From Flavobacteriales bacterium (GTDB taxonomy: Bacteria; Bacteroidota; Bacteroidia; Flavobacteriales_E; Vicingaceae): DNA of 64,000 nucleotides. Positions 9,076-17,354 of this stretch are shown in pieces. How positions within the stretch are numbered: position 1 is the stretch's first letter; each line of letters begins with the position of its first letter. The position numbers and the translations under genes were made by a program. The stretch covers positions 654,674 through 718,673 of the forward strand of contig JACJZB010000001.1 of NCBI GenBank assembly GCA_020635815.1. Direction: 5' to 3'. The notes below the pieces were generated by a model. It was given only the letters and a program-made list of their open reading frames with translations, had not been told where the DNA came from and did not search any database.

Positions 9076-10033
9076 TTGTAAAGTGTGATTTTTTAGTGAT
9101 TAATAATACAATGTAAGTAATACAAGTTACTGGAAAGTAATAAACGAGCAATATCTCAGAACCATTTCCAATTTCAAATAACAATGAAAATATAAGGTAG
9201 GTAAAAGCAATGAAGCAACACAGGTTTGAATACAAGAAAAACAAGAACTCTTTTGTTTGCCACGTGTAGTATGATAAAGCTCCAGCAGAAACTAAGAGTA
9301 TAAACGTAAAAAGATGTTGGAAATCGCCATCGGCCATGCCCGATAAGCAGCCAATGTAGTAAAGTAAAATCCCAAAATTTTGATAGGTAAATTTAAAATG
9401 AGCTTTTATATGTTGTTGATGCGTGTATTGTCCAACAGCAATAAGCACTATGCCTAGAAATATGCTAATTAAATATAAACTTGAAGTGGGTACCCATTCG
9501 CCTCTAATCCAATTTACAGGACTGATACTTAATCCTACAGATGCTGCAAAAGCAGTAATTCCCATAGCTAATAAAGCTTTGTTGTCGTAGCGATAAGCCA
9601 TAAACAAAAGAATAGCAGTGCTGAGGTAGGATGTCCAATAGAGTAAGAGTTCTACCAAGTCGAAATAAACTTGAATATAGGTGAGTAAAGCTATCATCAA
9701 TAGCGAAACCAATAAAAGTAAATAGTCGAAAAAAGGTTTAGTTACAGTTACCTTTTCGGAAGAGTAGGGTAACGCATATTTTTTTATAAAAAAGAAACCG
9801 ACCACAATGGCAATAGCAATTAATAGCATGCTTAAGATGTGTCCAATATTACCCAAGTTTTGGTAAGCAAAATAACCTAAACCTGAAGTAAACAGTAAAA
9901 TACCTAAATAGAGCGTTAACCGAAGTTCATAATAAAGAGATATGATTTTGTTAGACTGGATGGCATCAAGTAGCTCGTGTTGCTTCTCGTTAATGAGTTT
10001 GTCTTTAAATAACTGCTTGTAAATGTTTTCCAT
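9068..10033 (-). CDS. DUF2157-like membrane protein
   Basis: 321 residues. A soluble N-terminal segment (MENIYKQLFKDKLINEKQHE, where the newly made protein would carry a short helical domain) is followed by about ten membrane segments from residue 35 onward. The N-terminal helices with L-x-x-G-x-I-spaced residues followed by a polytopic domain fit DUF2157, whose function is unknown. Its start lies at the edge of a 44 bp sequence that is repeated at the start of the next upstream gene. A TATATTTG -7 box (10041-10048, minus strand) sits 7 nt before the ATG. Confidence 0.7.
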   Translation of the reverse strand: MENIYKQLFKDKLINEKQHELLDAIQSNKIISLYYELRLTLYLGILLFTSGLGYFAYQNLGNIGHILSMLLIAIAIVVGFFFIKKYALPYSSEKVTVTKPFFDYLLLLVSLLMIALLTYIQVYFDLVELLLYWTSYLSTAILLFMAYRYDNKALLAMGITAFAASVGLSISPVNWIRGEWVPTSSLYLISIFLGIVLIAVGQYTHQQHIKAHFKFTYQNFGILLYYIGCLSGMADGDFQHLFTFILLVSAGALSYYTWQTKEFLFFLYSNLCCFIAFTYLIFSLLFEIGNGSEILLVYYFPVTCITYIVLLITKKSHFTND

Positions 10034-10074
10034 TGGTTATCAAATATAACACTTAAAACTGGAGGTAAATAAAT
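10031..10074 (-). repeat. 44 bp gene-junction repeat, copy A
   Basis: Matches 10562-10605 with three mismatches. On the minus strand it reads as the end of an upstream coding region (CCAGTTTTAA), a GTGTTATATTTGATAACC spacer holding a TATATTTG -7 box, then ATG. In copy B the CCAGTTTTAA is the genuine 3' end of the MBOAT gene; in copy A it follows the small gene at 10100 and is a relic. Confidence 0.85.
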
Positions 10075-10099
10075 GATTTAATAATAAATATAGAATATT

Positions 10100-10564
10100 T
10101 TATTGGTCAAAATCAAATGAATGGCTATAATTTTTAATTATGACATCTTTATTAGCTTTTTTGACATCTTCTCTAAACGATTTGAAATTTTGATACCAGA
10201 TTCTAGGGAGTATTCTTATGTTTTTAGTTATGCCTGATTCGTTTATATATGTTATTTTCCAAAAAATAGAATGATTTAAAGTTGTCATGGTCATTTTAAT
10301 TTTGAGTATGTTTTTTAAGGGAATGATCTCAGTTTGTGTTTCTCTCAAGATATACATATTCTGATTGTCATACTCAACAACTTTATTGAGATTAAAAAAA
10401 AGTAAGAAAGCAATAAAGAATAATAGAATTATGAAAGAACCTGAGATTAAATTATAGGCACCGAATAAGTAAAAAGCAAGAAGAATTATTGTTGTAGCTA
10501 CAATGAAAAATATTAAAACATATTTATGAAAACTTAAATCTCTTGAAATTCTTTTTCTTTCCAT
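10100..10564 (-). CDS. small membrane protein of unknown function, apparently inserted
   Basis: 154 residues. A basic N-terminus, MERKRISRDLSFHKYVLIFF, leads into two adjacent membrane segments (about 15-35 and 40-60). A soluble C-terminal ~95-residue domain follows with beta character (YDNQNMYILRETQTEIIPL, then a conserved-looking WKITYINESG), reminiscent of membrane-anchored PH-like domains but not assignable. The gene is bounded by near-identical 44 bp sequences, so it looks like an insertion into an original MBOAT-to-DUF2157 junction. It uses the start codon and -7 box carried by copy B. Confidence 0.7.
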   Translation of the reverse strand: MERKRISRDLSFHKYVLIFFIVATTIILLAFYLFGAYNLISGSFIILLFFIAFLLFFNLNKVVEYDNQNMYILRETQTEIIPLKNILKIKMTMTTLNHSIFWKITYINESGITKNIRILPRIWYQNFKSFREDVKKANKDVIIKNYSHSFDFDQ

Positions 10565-10605
10565 CGGTTATCAAATATAACACTTAAAACTGGAAATAAA
10601 TAAAG
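10562..10605 (-). repeat. 44 bp gene-junction repeat, copy B
   Basis: Covers the last codons and stop of the MBOAT gene, the short spacer with a TATATTTG box at 10572-10579, and the ATG of the small gene at 10564. Paired with copy A at 10031-10074. Confidence 0.85.
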
Positions 10606-12275
10606 GCTTGCATACCTGATGACATTGCTTGGTAAATACCAAAGAAGGTTAGGGTAGTTAACCCAATTTTAGCAGCTAGCGGTAAATTAATAAAGGTTTC
10701 TTGGTACCAGTTTTTGGTTTTGGTTGGTAGCCAGTGTATAGCATAACCAATTGCCATAACAATAAATACATTGCTATAAGAGATTAAAATGGCAGGTATT
10801 AACGCAAAACTAAAGTTATTGCCTATCTGGTGGATAATTTGCCAGGTGGTCTCCATGCTTTCGGCTCTAAACCAAATACGCGTAAACGTAATAAAGTTAA
10901 GTGTTATAAACACTTTAAAGGCAATGGCTAAAAAGTTATTGTACTTTTCGTAAGGACTTATTTTTCTCCAAAGTTTGTAAAACATTAAACCTAAACCATT
11001 TAATCCTCCCCAAATTACAAATTGCCAACTAGCACCGTGCCACAAACCGCCTAAAAGCATGGTAATAAGCAAGTTAATGTTGGTGGTTAACCATGCTCTA
11101 AATCGTTTAATCCAAATGGCTAAGAAAACTAAACAGATTAATACCCATATAAAAATATACAACACTAGCATTTTACCAGAAAGTAAAACGATAAATAAAC
11201 CAATAAATAAAGCACTAATCCATGTCCCCCAACTTCCACCACGGTTACCACCCAAAGGAATGTATAAATAATCTCTCAACCAACCCGAAAGACTAATGTG
11301 CCAACGTTTCCAAAATTCGCCAACGTTTTTAGCCTTGTAAGGCGAGTTAAAGTTGGTAGGCAGCGAGAAGCCCATTAAAAGTGCAATACCAATGGCAATG
11401 TCGGTATATCCCGAGAAATCGGCATACACTTGAAGTGAATAACCATACAATGCCATTAGGTTTTCAAAACCAGTGTACATGGTTGGTGCATCAAAAATTC
11501 GATCGATAAAGTTTACAGCAATGTAATCGCCAATCACTACTTTTTTAATCAACCCTTTTAAAATCCAAAACAAGGATAAACCAAAATTGTATTTGGTTAA
11601 TTGATATGGTAAGTAGAGTTGAGGAATAAAATCAGCAGCTCTAACAATAGGCCCTGCAACCAGTTGAGGAAAGAAAGAAACGTAAAAACCAAAGTCTAGA
11701 ATGTTTTTTACAGGTTTAATTTGTTCTCGATAAATATCTACCGAATAACTAATGGTTTGGAAGGTGTAGAATGAAATACCAACCGGCAATAAGATGCTGT
11801 CCACACTAAAGTGAGTTCCCATTGTTGAATTGGTAAACTGAGCAAAGTGGTTAAACACATGATAATCGGTTTGGAAAAAGGCGTTGTAAGCATCGGTAAA
11901 GAAGTAGGCGTATTTAAAATAACACAACACAAATAAGTTGATAACAACACTTGTGGTTAAAAATAGTTTCTTAGTTAACTGTTTTTTAGAGCTGTGAATT
12001 AGTAATCCGATAATGTAATCGGACATTGTTGAGAAGAGTAATATACTTATAAAAAGCCCACTAGTTTTGTAGTAAAAGAATAAGCTAACTAAAAACAAAT
12101 AAGCATTTCGTAAACCTCTTTTTTTATAAACGATAGAGTAGAATAGGAGTACAACAGCAAAAAATGCCCAGAAGAAAAACTGCGTAAAAATTAATGGAGC
12201 ATCGTTGTTGTAGGTGAAAATACTTTTAAGATTTTCAGCACTAAAAAACCATGATAACCAATTTGACCAGTTCAT
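10584..12275 (-). CDS. MBOAT family O-acyltransferase (AlgI/DltB/PatA-like)
   Basis: 563 residues, about eleven membrane segments. It carries the diagnostic MBOAT elements: EFWKRWHISLSGWLRDYLY near residue 325, followed by IPLGGNRGG, and the catalytic His in LLGGLWHGASWQFVIWGG near 410-427. These proteins move acetyl groups across the inner membrane to periplasmic acceptors (alginate, peptidoglycan, D-Ala on teichoic acid). The gene ends a minus-strand run containing two SGNH proteins, the usual periplasmic partners of such MBOATs, and a LysM protein, which points to cell-wall or exopolysaccharide O-acetylation. The length is normal for the family. Confidence 0.93.
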   Translation of the reverse strand: MNWSNWLSWFFSAENLKSIFTYNNDAPLIFTQFFFWAFFAVVLLFYSIVYKKRGLRNAYLFLVSLFFYYKTSGLFISILLFSTMSDYIIGLLIHSSKKQLTKKLFLTTSVVINLFVLCYFKYAYFFTDAYNAFFQTDYHVFNHFAQFTNSTMGTHFSVDSILLPVGISFYTFQTISYSVDIYREQIKPVKNILDFGFYVSFFPQLVAGPIVRAADFIPQLYLPYQLTKYNFGLSLFWILKGLIKKVVIGDYIAVNFIDRIFDAPTMYTGFENLMALYGYSLQVYADFSGYTDIAIGIALLMGFSLPTNFNSPYKAKNVGEFWKRWHISLSGWLRDYLYIPLGGNRGGSWGTWISALFIGLFIVLLSGKMLVLYIFIWVLICLVFLAIWIKRFRAWLTTNINLLITMLLGGLWHGASWQFVIWGGLNGLGLMFYKLWRKISPYEKYNNFLAIAFKVFITLNFITFTRIWFRAESMETTWQIIHQIGNNFSFALIPAILISYSNVFIVMAIGYAIHWLPTKTKNWYQETFINLPLAAKIGLTTLTFFGIYQAMSSGMQAFIYFQF

Positions 12276-12329
12276 AAAGTTAAAAGTTTATAAAGTTGAA
12301 TGTTTTGCATTTTCAAATTGGGTTAATAT

Positions 12330-13034
12330 TCAAATTTTCAAATCAATTATTTGAGTTAAGCTTGTTAAATTATAATCGGCTATGTTAAAGTGAGGGTTGT
12401 TTTGGTTTTCCTTTTCAGGAACAACAATCGTTTTCATTAAAGCTGCCTTAGCCGCTAGTAAACCATTAAACGAATCTTCTATTACCAAACAATTAATTGG
12501 TTTAACCCCTAAATCGTTTGCTGTGTTAATAAATATCATTGGGTGAGGTTTTCCGTAAGGTAAATTTTCAGCAGAATTTACTACATCAAAATAATCGTTT
12601 AGCTCTAGTTTGTCGAGCACTGTTTTTATTAAACTATTTGCTGAAGATGAAGCTAAAGCAATCTTTAATCCTTTGTTTTTAAAATAGTCAAGTGATTGAT
12701 AAACACCGTCTGTAGAGTTTGCTTTTTGAAGTATTAATTCAGATACGGTGTTAAGTAGCTCTTCTTCAACTTGAGCTATTGATTTTCCTTCCCATCCCAA
12801 TTTTTCGTGCCAATATTCAATTACTTCAATTAATCGCATCCCCATAGTTGTACGACACATATCTTCTGTAAAATCTAACCCAACTGTTTTAAATGTAAGA
12901 ATTATCGCCTCTCTCCAAAACGGTTCAGAATCGATAATTACTCCATCCATATCATATATAACAGCTTCTATGTGCCCCCTAAATCCCCAGTGAGTGGACT
13001 TTCTTTTATTATATTTAGTCGTAATTGTATTCAT
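12330..13034 (-). CDS. HAD superfamily phosphatase (hexitol/beta-phosphoglucomutase-like)
   Basis: 234 residues from the ATG at 13034. A GTG at 13061 overlapping the previous stop codon (GTGA) would add nine residues. Motif I is YDMDGVIIDSEPFW, motif II is in ALASSSANS, motif III Lys is in PYGKPHP and motif IV is LVIEDSFNGLLAAKAA, as in HxpB-like phosphatases acting on small sugar phosphates. The cap domain sits after motif I. The ~25 residues before motif I are atypical and partly encoded by a CCCCTAAATCCCC-type intergenic repeat. It is placed between SGNH and MBOAT genes. Confidence 0.9.
   Translation of the reverse strand: MNTITTKYNKRKSTHWGFRGHIEAVIYDMDGVIIDSEPFWREAIILTFKTVGLDFTEDMCRTTMGMRLIEVIEYWHEKLGWEGKSIAQVEEELLNTVSELILQKANSTDGVYQSLDYFKNKGLKIALASSSANSLIKTVLDKLELNDYFDVVNSAENLPYGKPHPMIFINTANDLGVKPINCLVIEDSFNGLLAAKAALMKTIVVPEKENQNNPHFNIADYNLTSLTQIIDLKI
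12972..12990. repeat. half of a C-rich intergenic palindrome embedded in the HAD 5' coding end
   Basis: The stretch GTGCCCCCTAAATCCCC has the form of C-rich palindrome halves found between genes in related genomes and similar in style to those at 40.3-40.9 kb here. It encodes WGFRGH just before the HAD motif I strand, extending the enzyme's N-terminus. Confidence 0.45.
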
Positions 13035-13057
13035 ATTAAAATATTGAGCCAGTATTA

Positions 13058-14314
13058 TCACTCTTCTTTTTGGAGTGTTGGGATGGACTTCTTTAAGTGG
13101 TTATCGTATTCTTTCATAATAGCAGAGAACATTAAGTCTCCCATTAATTTGTACCCATTACTTGTTAAATGAATTTTATCTCTTTTTGCAAGTTTGTTTC
13201 GTTCCCATGTTTTAATTGAGCCTAAACCACCCATCACTTCAAACATATCCCAAAGCCCAGCGTTATGTTTTTTAGCGAGCTTAATCATCGTTTCTTTGGC
13301 TTTATACACTCTTTTGTTGGGATATCTTCTTTTGTAATAACTATCGTTATTGGTTACAAATAAAAACTCACAGTTCGGATTTACAGATTTTATCCAACTT
13401 ACAAGGGTGTCGTAATTGTTTTCATAACAAGTTGGACAAAAATCAGGGTCGTAAGCATCGTTTATACCTATGCAAAAAATCACTAAATCGGGCTGAATAG
13501 CTTGTAAATGCTGGGTAAATAATTCGCATTTTAAATAACTTGATGTACTTGCTCCATTTACACCAATTGAATTGTAAACTATTCCAGCATCATCATTATC
13601 AAGGCTTAATCCGTATAAATTAAAGTGAGTTTGAAAGCTATCTGTTTTGTAGATGTTAAACTCCAACGAATCTTGGTGAGTGTTAAATTTAAATTCAGTG
13701 TAGCCAATTTCACGGTTTATTTCAATGGATGCACAAGTGTCAGAAATCAATTCTAAACAAAAGCTAGTCGAGTCTAAATCATGAAAGACCTTGATGCTGT
13801 TAAAGTCATAATATGGCGTATCGTCTCCTCTGAAAGTAATTTTAAAGGTAGAAGAACTGTCTAAAGTTGTTGCTGTAATACCCGAAACACCCCAAGTTGA
13901 ATGATGTTTACTAACGGAGTTTCGATAACCTTTCCATTCTCCAGTATAATCTATTTTAGCATAATGAGGTCCATTTGTTTTGGCTAATCGATAAGGGAAA
14001 ATAAAACCTCTACCACCGTTAAGGTTTGGAGATAGTTGTTGGAAATTTGTTCTTAACTGGTTCGACCAAATATCAGCTTGGATGTGTGAACCACCAATTT
14101 GCATTAGGTTTATTTTACCTTTGCCTTCAAAAATTAGTGTGTCTAGTTTATTAAATAGTGTATTAAAGTTTGAACTGTCATTATAAAAATAAACCACATT
14201 GGAATCGTAATTCACAAAACTGTATTCTTTTAGTAGTTGAGGATTGGATTGACTTTTTACAAAATTAAAAATCAATAGTAAAAGGGATAATATGGTGAGT
14301 TTATTAATTTTCAT
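13058..14314 (-). CDS. secreted SGNH/GDSL-like hydrolase or acetyltransferase
   Basis: 418 residues with signal peptide MKINKLTILSLLLLIFNFVKS. Block I reads MQIGGSHIQADIW near residues 72-84, keeping Ser and His but with Gly in place of the usual Asp of GDS. Block III is FCIGINDAYDP near 278-288 (Gly-x-Asn), and block V is KRDKIHLTSNGY near 380 (Asp-x-x-His). A ~190-residue beta-rich insert lies between blocks I and III. Similar SGNH domains in PatB, AlgJ and AlgX transfer or remove acetyl groups in the periplasm. It overlaps the second SGNH gene by 11 bp. Confidence 0.82.
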   Translation of the reverse strand: MKINKLTILSLLLLIFNFVKSQSNPQLLKEYSFVNYDSNVVYFYNDSSNFNTLFNKLDTLIFEGKGKINLMQIGGSHIQADIWSNQLRTNFQQLSPNLNGGRGFIFPYRLAKTNGPHYAKIDYTGEWKGYRNSVSKHHSTWGVSGITATTLDSSSTFKITFRGDDTPYYDFNSIKVFHDLDSTSFCLELISDTCASIEINREIGYTEFKFNTHQDSLEFNIYKTDSFQTHFNLYGLSLDNDDAGIVYNSIGVNGASTSSYLKCELFTQHLQAIQPDLVIFCIGINDAYDPDFCPTCYENNYDTLVSWIKSVNPNCEFLFVTNNDSYYKRRYPNKRVYKAKETMIKLAKKHNAGLWDMFEVMGGLGSIKTWERNKLAKRDKIHLTSNGYKLMGDLMFSAIMKEYDNHLKKSIPTLQKEE

Positions 14315-15821
14315 TTACAGTTGTCGAATCTTTTGTTTCTTGAATAACTTCAGTTGATTTCGTTGGATTTTTATATTCCTCATACATTTTTAAGAGTTTA
14401 TTGGTAAACTCTACTGCAATTTTTTTAGCTCCTTTAGGGCTAAAGTGTATGTAATCAGATGCAGCTAAAGATGGCTCAGCATTAACCCATGTTGGCATCG
14501 AATTTTTACCACCCATTACTTCGTACATGTCCCAGAACATACAACCAGAAGAAATAGCAGCTTCCTTTAAGGCGTCTCTAACACCTTCTAAGTGTGGGTA
14601 AGTAACAAATTCAGTTCCTTCTTTAATTGACATGTCTCCAGGGCCAATAACAATAAAAGCAGCATTTGGGTTAAGTTTCTTCATAAAGTAAATCTGAGAT
14701 TTAAACCACCTTCCAAAATCTTCACATCCTTTTTCATCTTTTACGTAAGGGACTACATTGCCCCCAAATTCCATAATAATCAGGTTAGGAGAGAGGTTAG
14801 CAAAACTATTACTCAATAAAGTTTTATTTTGTTTGGTAAAAATGGTTCCAGAAGACCCTCTTAAAGGAATGTTATCGACAACAACACCATTATTACCTTC
14901 TAGAGAAATTCCGTAAATATCAGGGCTATCAGCACCGCTAAACATAATTGAAATTTCTTCGGGTGTATTTGCGAAGTTTGCGGTTAACACTTGAAAAGGA
15001 GTGTTGGCTGATATTGTTCCACTTTTTAGAATAGTTCCATCAGCTACAATATCATAATGCACAGGTTTATAACTATTGCTTAATAATATTTTTAATAGGT
15101 GATAAGTTTTTGTTTTACTGTAAGATGCTCTCGGTTTTTTTAGTGTAATCCAAGCATTATGTTGAACAGAATCGGGAATAACAATTGAAGAAGGAATGTC
15201 GGTATATCGGCTAAAAGCCATTAAAGGCCCATATTTATTATGTGTAACGGTTGAATCCTTTCTTCCAAAGCCAGGAAAGCGTTTCCAGTTTTCAGAAAAC
15301 TCAATGTTTACACTCATTTTTGGAGCAACCTGAATAACATCAAATAATCCAGATCCATACCCACCAAATTTAGTTTGCAATTCATTTCGTAATACAGAAG
15401 TAATACGATCAGCTTCAATTTGAGAATCACCGTAATGCATAATTCTCACCTTTTTATTTTTGGCATTATCTAAAGCATCAAAAAAGCGATGTAAAGCAGG
15501 TTTAGCATTATCGGCAAGCTGAATACTTTTTCGGTATTTCGATAAAGAATCTAAGCGGTGTCTAATAAGGGTTGAATCTATTTCACTAACAACAACAGTT
15601 GAGTCAAACAATTCACTTAAATCTTTTTGGATATCGGCTAAACTATCAGCAGTTGTGCTCTTTTGAGCAAAAAACTCATTAAATGTTGGGAAATCAATTG
15701 TTGCTGAACCAACTTGAATCCCATCCTTTGGAAAAATAGCCATTATTCCAGCCAACAAAATCATTACTACTACTGTAATAAGAAGTGTGAAAAAGGGTTT
15801 TATTTGTTTTTCTTCGTTCAC
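14304..15821 (-). CDS. membrane-anchored SGNH/GDSL-like protein
   Basis: 505 residues. A single membrane anchor near residues 10-30 (FFTLLITVVVMILLAGIM) precedes a periplasmic domain. Block I is IMHYGDSQIEADRI near 133-146, block III reads MEFGGNVVPYV near 345, and block V is AASDYIHFSPKGA near 455. It is the same architecture as the downstream SGNH gene, so the two are probably ancient paralogues with split roles. Translation starts at GTG, which shares its G with the TAG stop of the LysM gene (TAGTG), indicating coupled translation. Partner of the MBOAT by context. Confidence 0.82.
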   Translation of the reverse strand: MNEEKQIKPFFTLLITVVVMILLAGIMAIFPKDGIQVGSATIDFPTFNEFFAQKSTTADSLADIQKDLSELFDSTVVVSEIDSTLIRHRLDSLSKYRKSIQLADNAKPALHRFFDALDNAKNKKVRIMHYGDSQIEADRITSVLRNELQTKFGGYGSGLFDVIQVAPKMSVNIEFSENWKRFPGFGRKDSTVTHNKYGPLMAFSRYTDIPSSIVIPDSVQHNAWITLKKPRASYSKTKTYHLLKILLSNSYKPVHYDIVADGTILKSGTISANTPFQVLTANFANTPEEISIMFSGADSPDIYGISLEGNNGVVVDNIPLRGSSGTIFTKQNKTLLSNSFANLSPNLIIMEFGGNVVPYVKDEKGCEDFGRWFKSQIYFMKKLNPNAAFIVIGPGDMSIKEGTEFVTYPHLEGVRDALKEAAISSGCMFWDMYEVMGGKNSMPTWVNAEPSLAASDYIHFSPKGAKKIAVEFTNKLLKMYEEYKNPTKSTEVIQETKDSTTVNEN

Positions 15822-17263
15822 TATTTCTTCTTGATTTTTAAAACTTGCCCTACATCTAAATCCTCATCAATACCATTTAAATCCATAATGTTTTGAGCAG
15901 AAATACCTGAATATTTTTTTGCGATTATCCAAAGATTATCACCTGATTTTACAGTGTAAGTAATATAACCTTCGTTTGATGTTGGAGCAGGAGTAATCTC
16001 TTCATCTTCAATTTCTGGTTCTGGAGCCTTAGTTTCTCTAACTCTATTAGGAGAACCTGTTTTGGAATAAATCAATAATTTTTGACCAACATCTATTCGT
16101 GTTCCGTTTATATCATTCCAATCTTGTAATTGACTAACCCTAACATCGTATTTTTCCGCTATAACTCCTAAAACATCACCCGATTTAACAGTATATGTAA
16201 TAGGTTCACTTCCTGTAGGGATGTCAAATTTTTCGATTACTGGTTTCTCGATTGGTTTTAAAAGCACTGAATCTTGGTAGTAGTAAATGCTATCGCAGAG
16301 TTGATAAAATTTATCCATTTTACTTTTTGGGAAAAAGGCTTTAAAATTTGCTGGAAAAATTTCTTTATTAAGTGTTGGATTATAAAAACTCAACTCTTTA
16401 CCATTAATTTTAGCAACATCTTCTATGGCTTTAAATTGTAATTTCTGTTCGAGGTAAAAGGTATCAACGGCTAATTTTGGTTCAATTTTATTGCCATTAC
16501 TGTTGTTTTGAGCATAACAATAAATCATTGCTTGTAAAGCAGGAACAATATCTTTAGTATTAGAATTTAAATACGGGTAAATCTCTTGATAGGAAGAAGC
16601 TTTGTGTCTTTTTAGTAAGTTGTTGATGTTGCTTGGGCCGCAAGTGTATGCGGCCAAGCTAAGTTCCCAATTGTTGTATATGCCGTGTAAGTGTTTTAAA
16701 TATTTTGTCGCTGCTTTACTCGATTTATTAATATCTTTTCGTTCGTCTATAAATTCGTTAACAACTAAATCATATTTTAATGCTTGTGGATAATTTAAAT
16801 GCCAATAACCTGCTCCTCCTAAGTTGTTAATAGAATTTGGATTAAATCCAGAACATATCGCAGGAATTAAATGAAACTCAACTGGTAAATTATTTTGTTG
16901 TAATAAAAGTATAAGGTTAGGAGAGTAGTAGTTAATCAAGTAATTTAAAAAGTGAATGTTTTTACTTTTAGAGTAAAGATTAATGTATTCTTGTACTTTT
17001 GAATTGTAGGTAAGCGAAAAGTTTTCTTCTAAAGTTTTAAAAATTGAGTCGCCATTTGTAGCGTTTATTTGCTGTTGGTTAAATTGTTCATTAGGAAAGT
17101 GGGTAGTATTTAAATCAGATGCTTTTAATAATGATTTAAAGTAAGTTGATGTTGAGAAGCTTTGGAATTCAGTGATATAAATACTTTCTTTTTGTGCAAA
17201 AAGAGAGGAGGTTGATAAAACCAATGTAAGTAAAAAAAAAGAAGTTTTTTTAATTTTAAGCAT
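15821..17263 (-). CDS. LysM protein with lytic-transglycosylase-like domain, catalytic Glu replaced
   Basis: 480 residues: signal peptide (about 1-23), an MltD-like SLT domain (about 125-240), then two LysM peptidoglycan-binding repeats (about 357-400, starting YTVKSGDVLGVIAEKYD, and about 435-480, starting YTVKSGDNLWIIAKKYS). The SLT frame is easily followed: LPVEFHLIPAICSGFNP, GGAGYWHL, FIDERKDINKSS, LSLAAYTCGPSNI. Family members have Glu-Ser-Gly-Phe at the first motif, where Glu is the general acid. Here the codon is TGT (Cys), so cleavage is not expected. It probably acts as a wall-binding scaffold or specificity factor for the downstream SGNH/MBOAT machinery. Confidence 0.85.
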   Translation of the reverse strand: MLKIKKTSFFLLTLVLSTSSLFAQKESIYITEFQSFSTSTYFKSLLKASDLNTTHFPNEQFNQQQINATNGDSIFKTLEENFSLTYNSKVQEYINLYSKSKNIHFLNYLINYYSPNLILLLQQNNLPVEFHLIPAICSGFNPNSINNLGGAGYWHLNYPQALKYDLVVNEFIDERKDINKSSKAATKYLKHLHGIYNNWELSLAAYTCGPSNINNLLKRHKASSYQEIYPYLNSNTKDIVPALQAMIYCYAQNNSNGNKIEPKLAVDTFYLEQKLQFKAIEDVAKINGKELSFYNPTLNKEIFPANFKAFFPKSKMDKFYQLCDSIYYYQDSVLLKPIEKPVIEKFDIPTGSEPITYTVKSGDVLGVIAEKYDVRVSQLQDWNDINGTRIDVGQKLLIYSKTGSPNRVRETKAPEPEIEDEEITPAPTSNEGYITYTVKSGDNLWIIAKKYSGISAQNIMDLNGIDEDLDVGQVLKIKKK

Positions 17264-17354
17264 TCAACAATTCGAATTTATACTAAGTTGTAAATATGCT
17301 TTAATAACCTTAATTTTCAATAGTAAGTTTTGGAAGTTTATAAACAATAATGTG

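Noticed and set aside
15821..17263. Ordinary membrane-bound lytic transglycosylase D annotation
   Set aside because: The catalytic Glu codon is Cys, so naming it an active transglycosylase would mislead.
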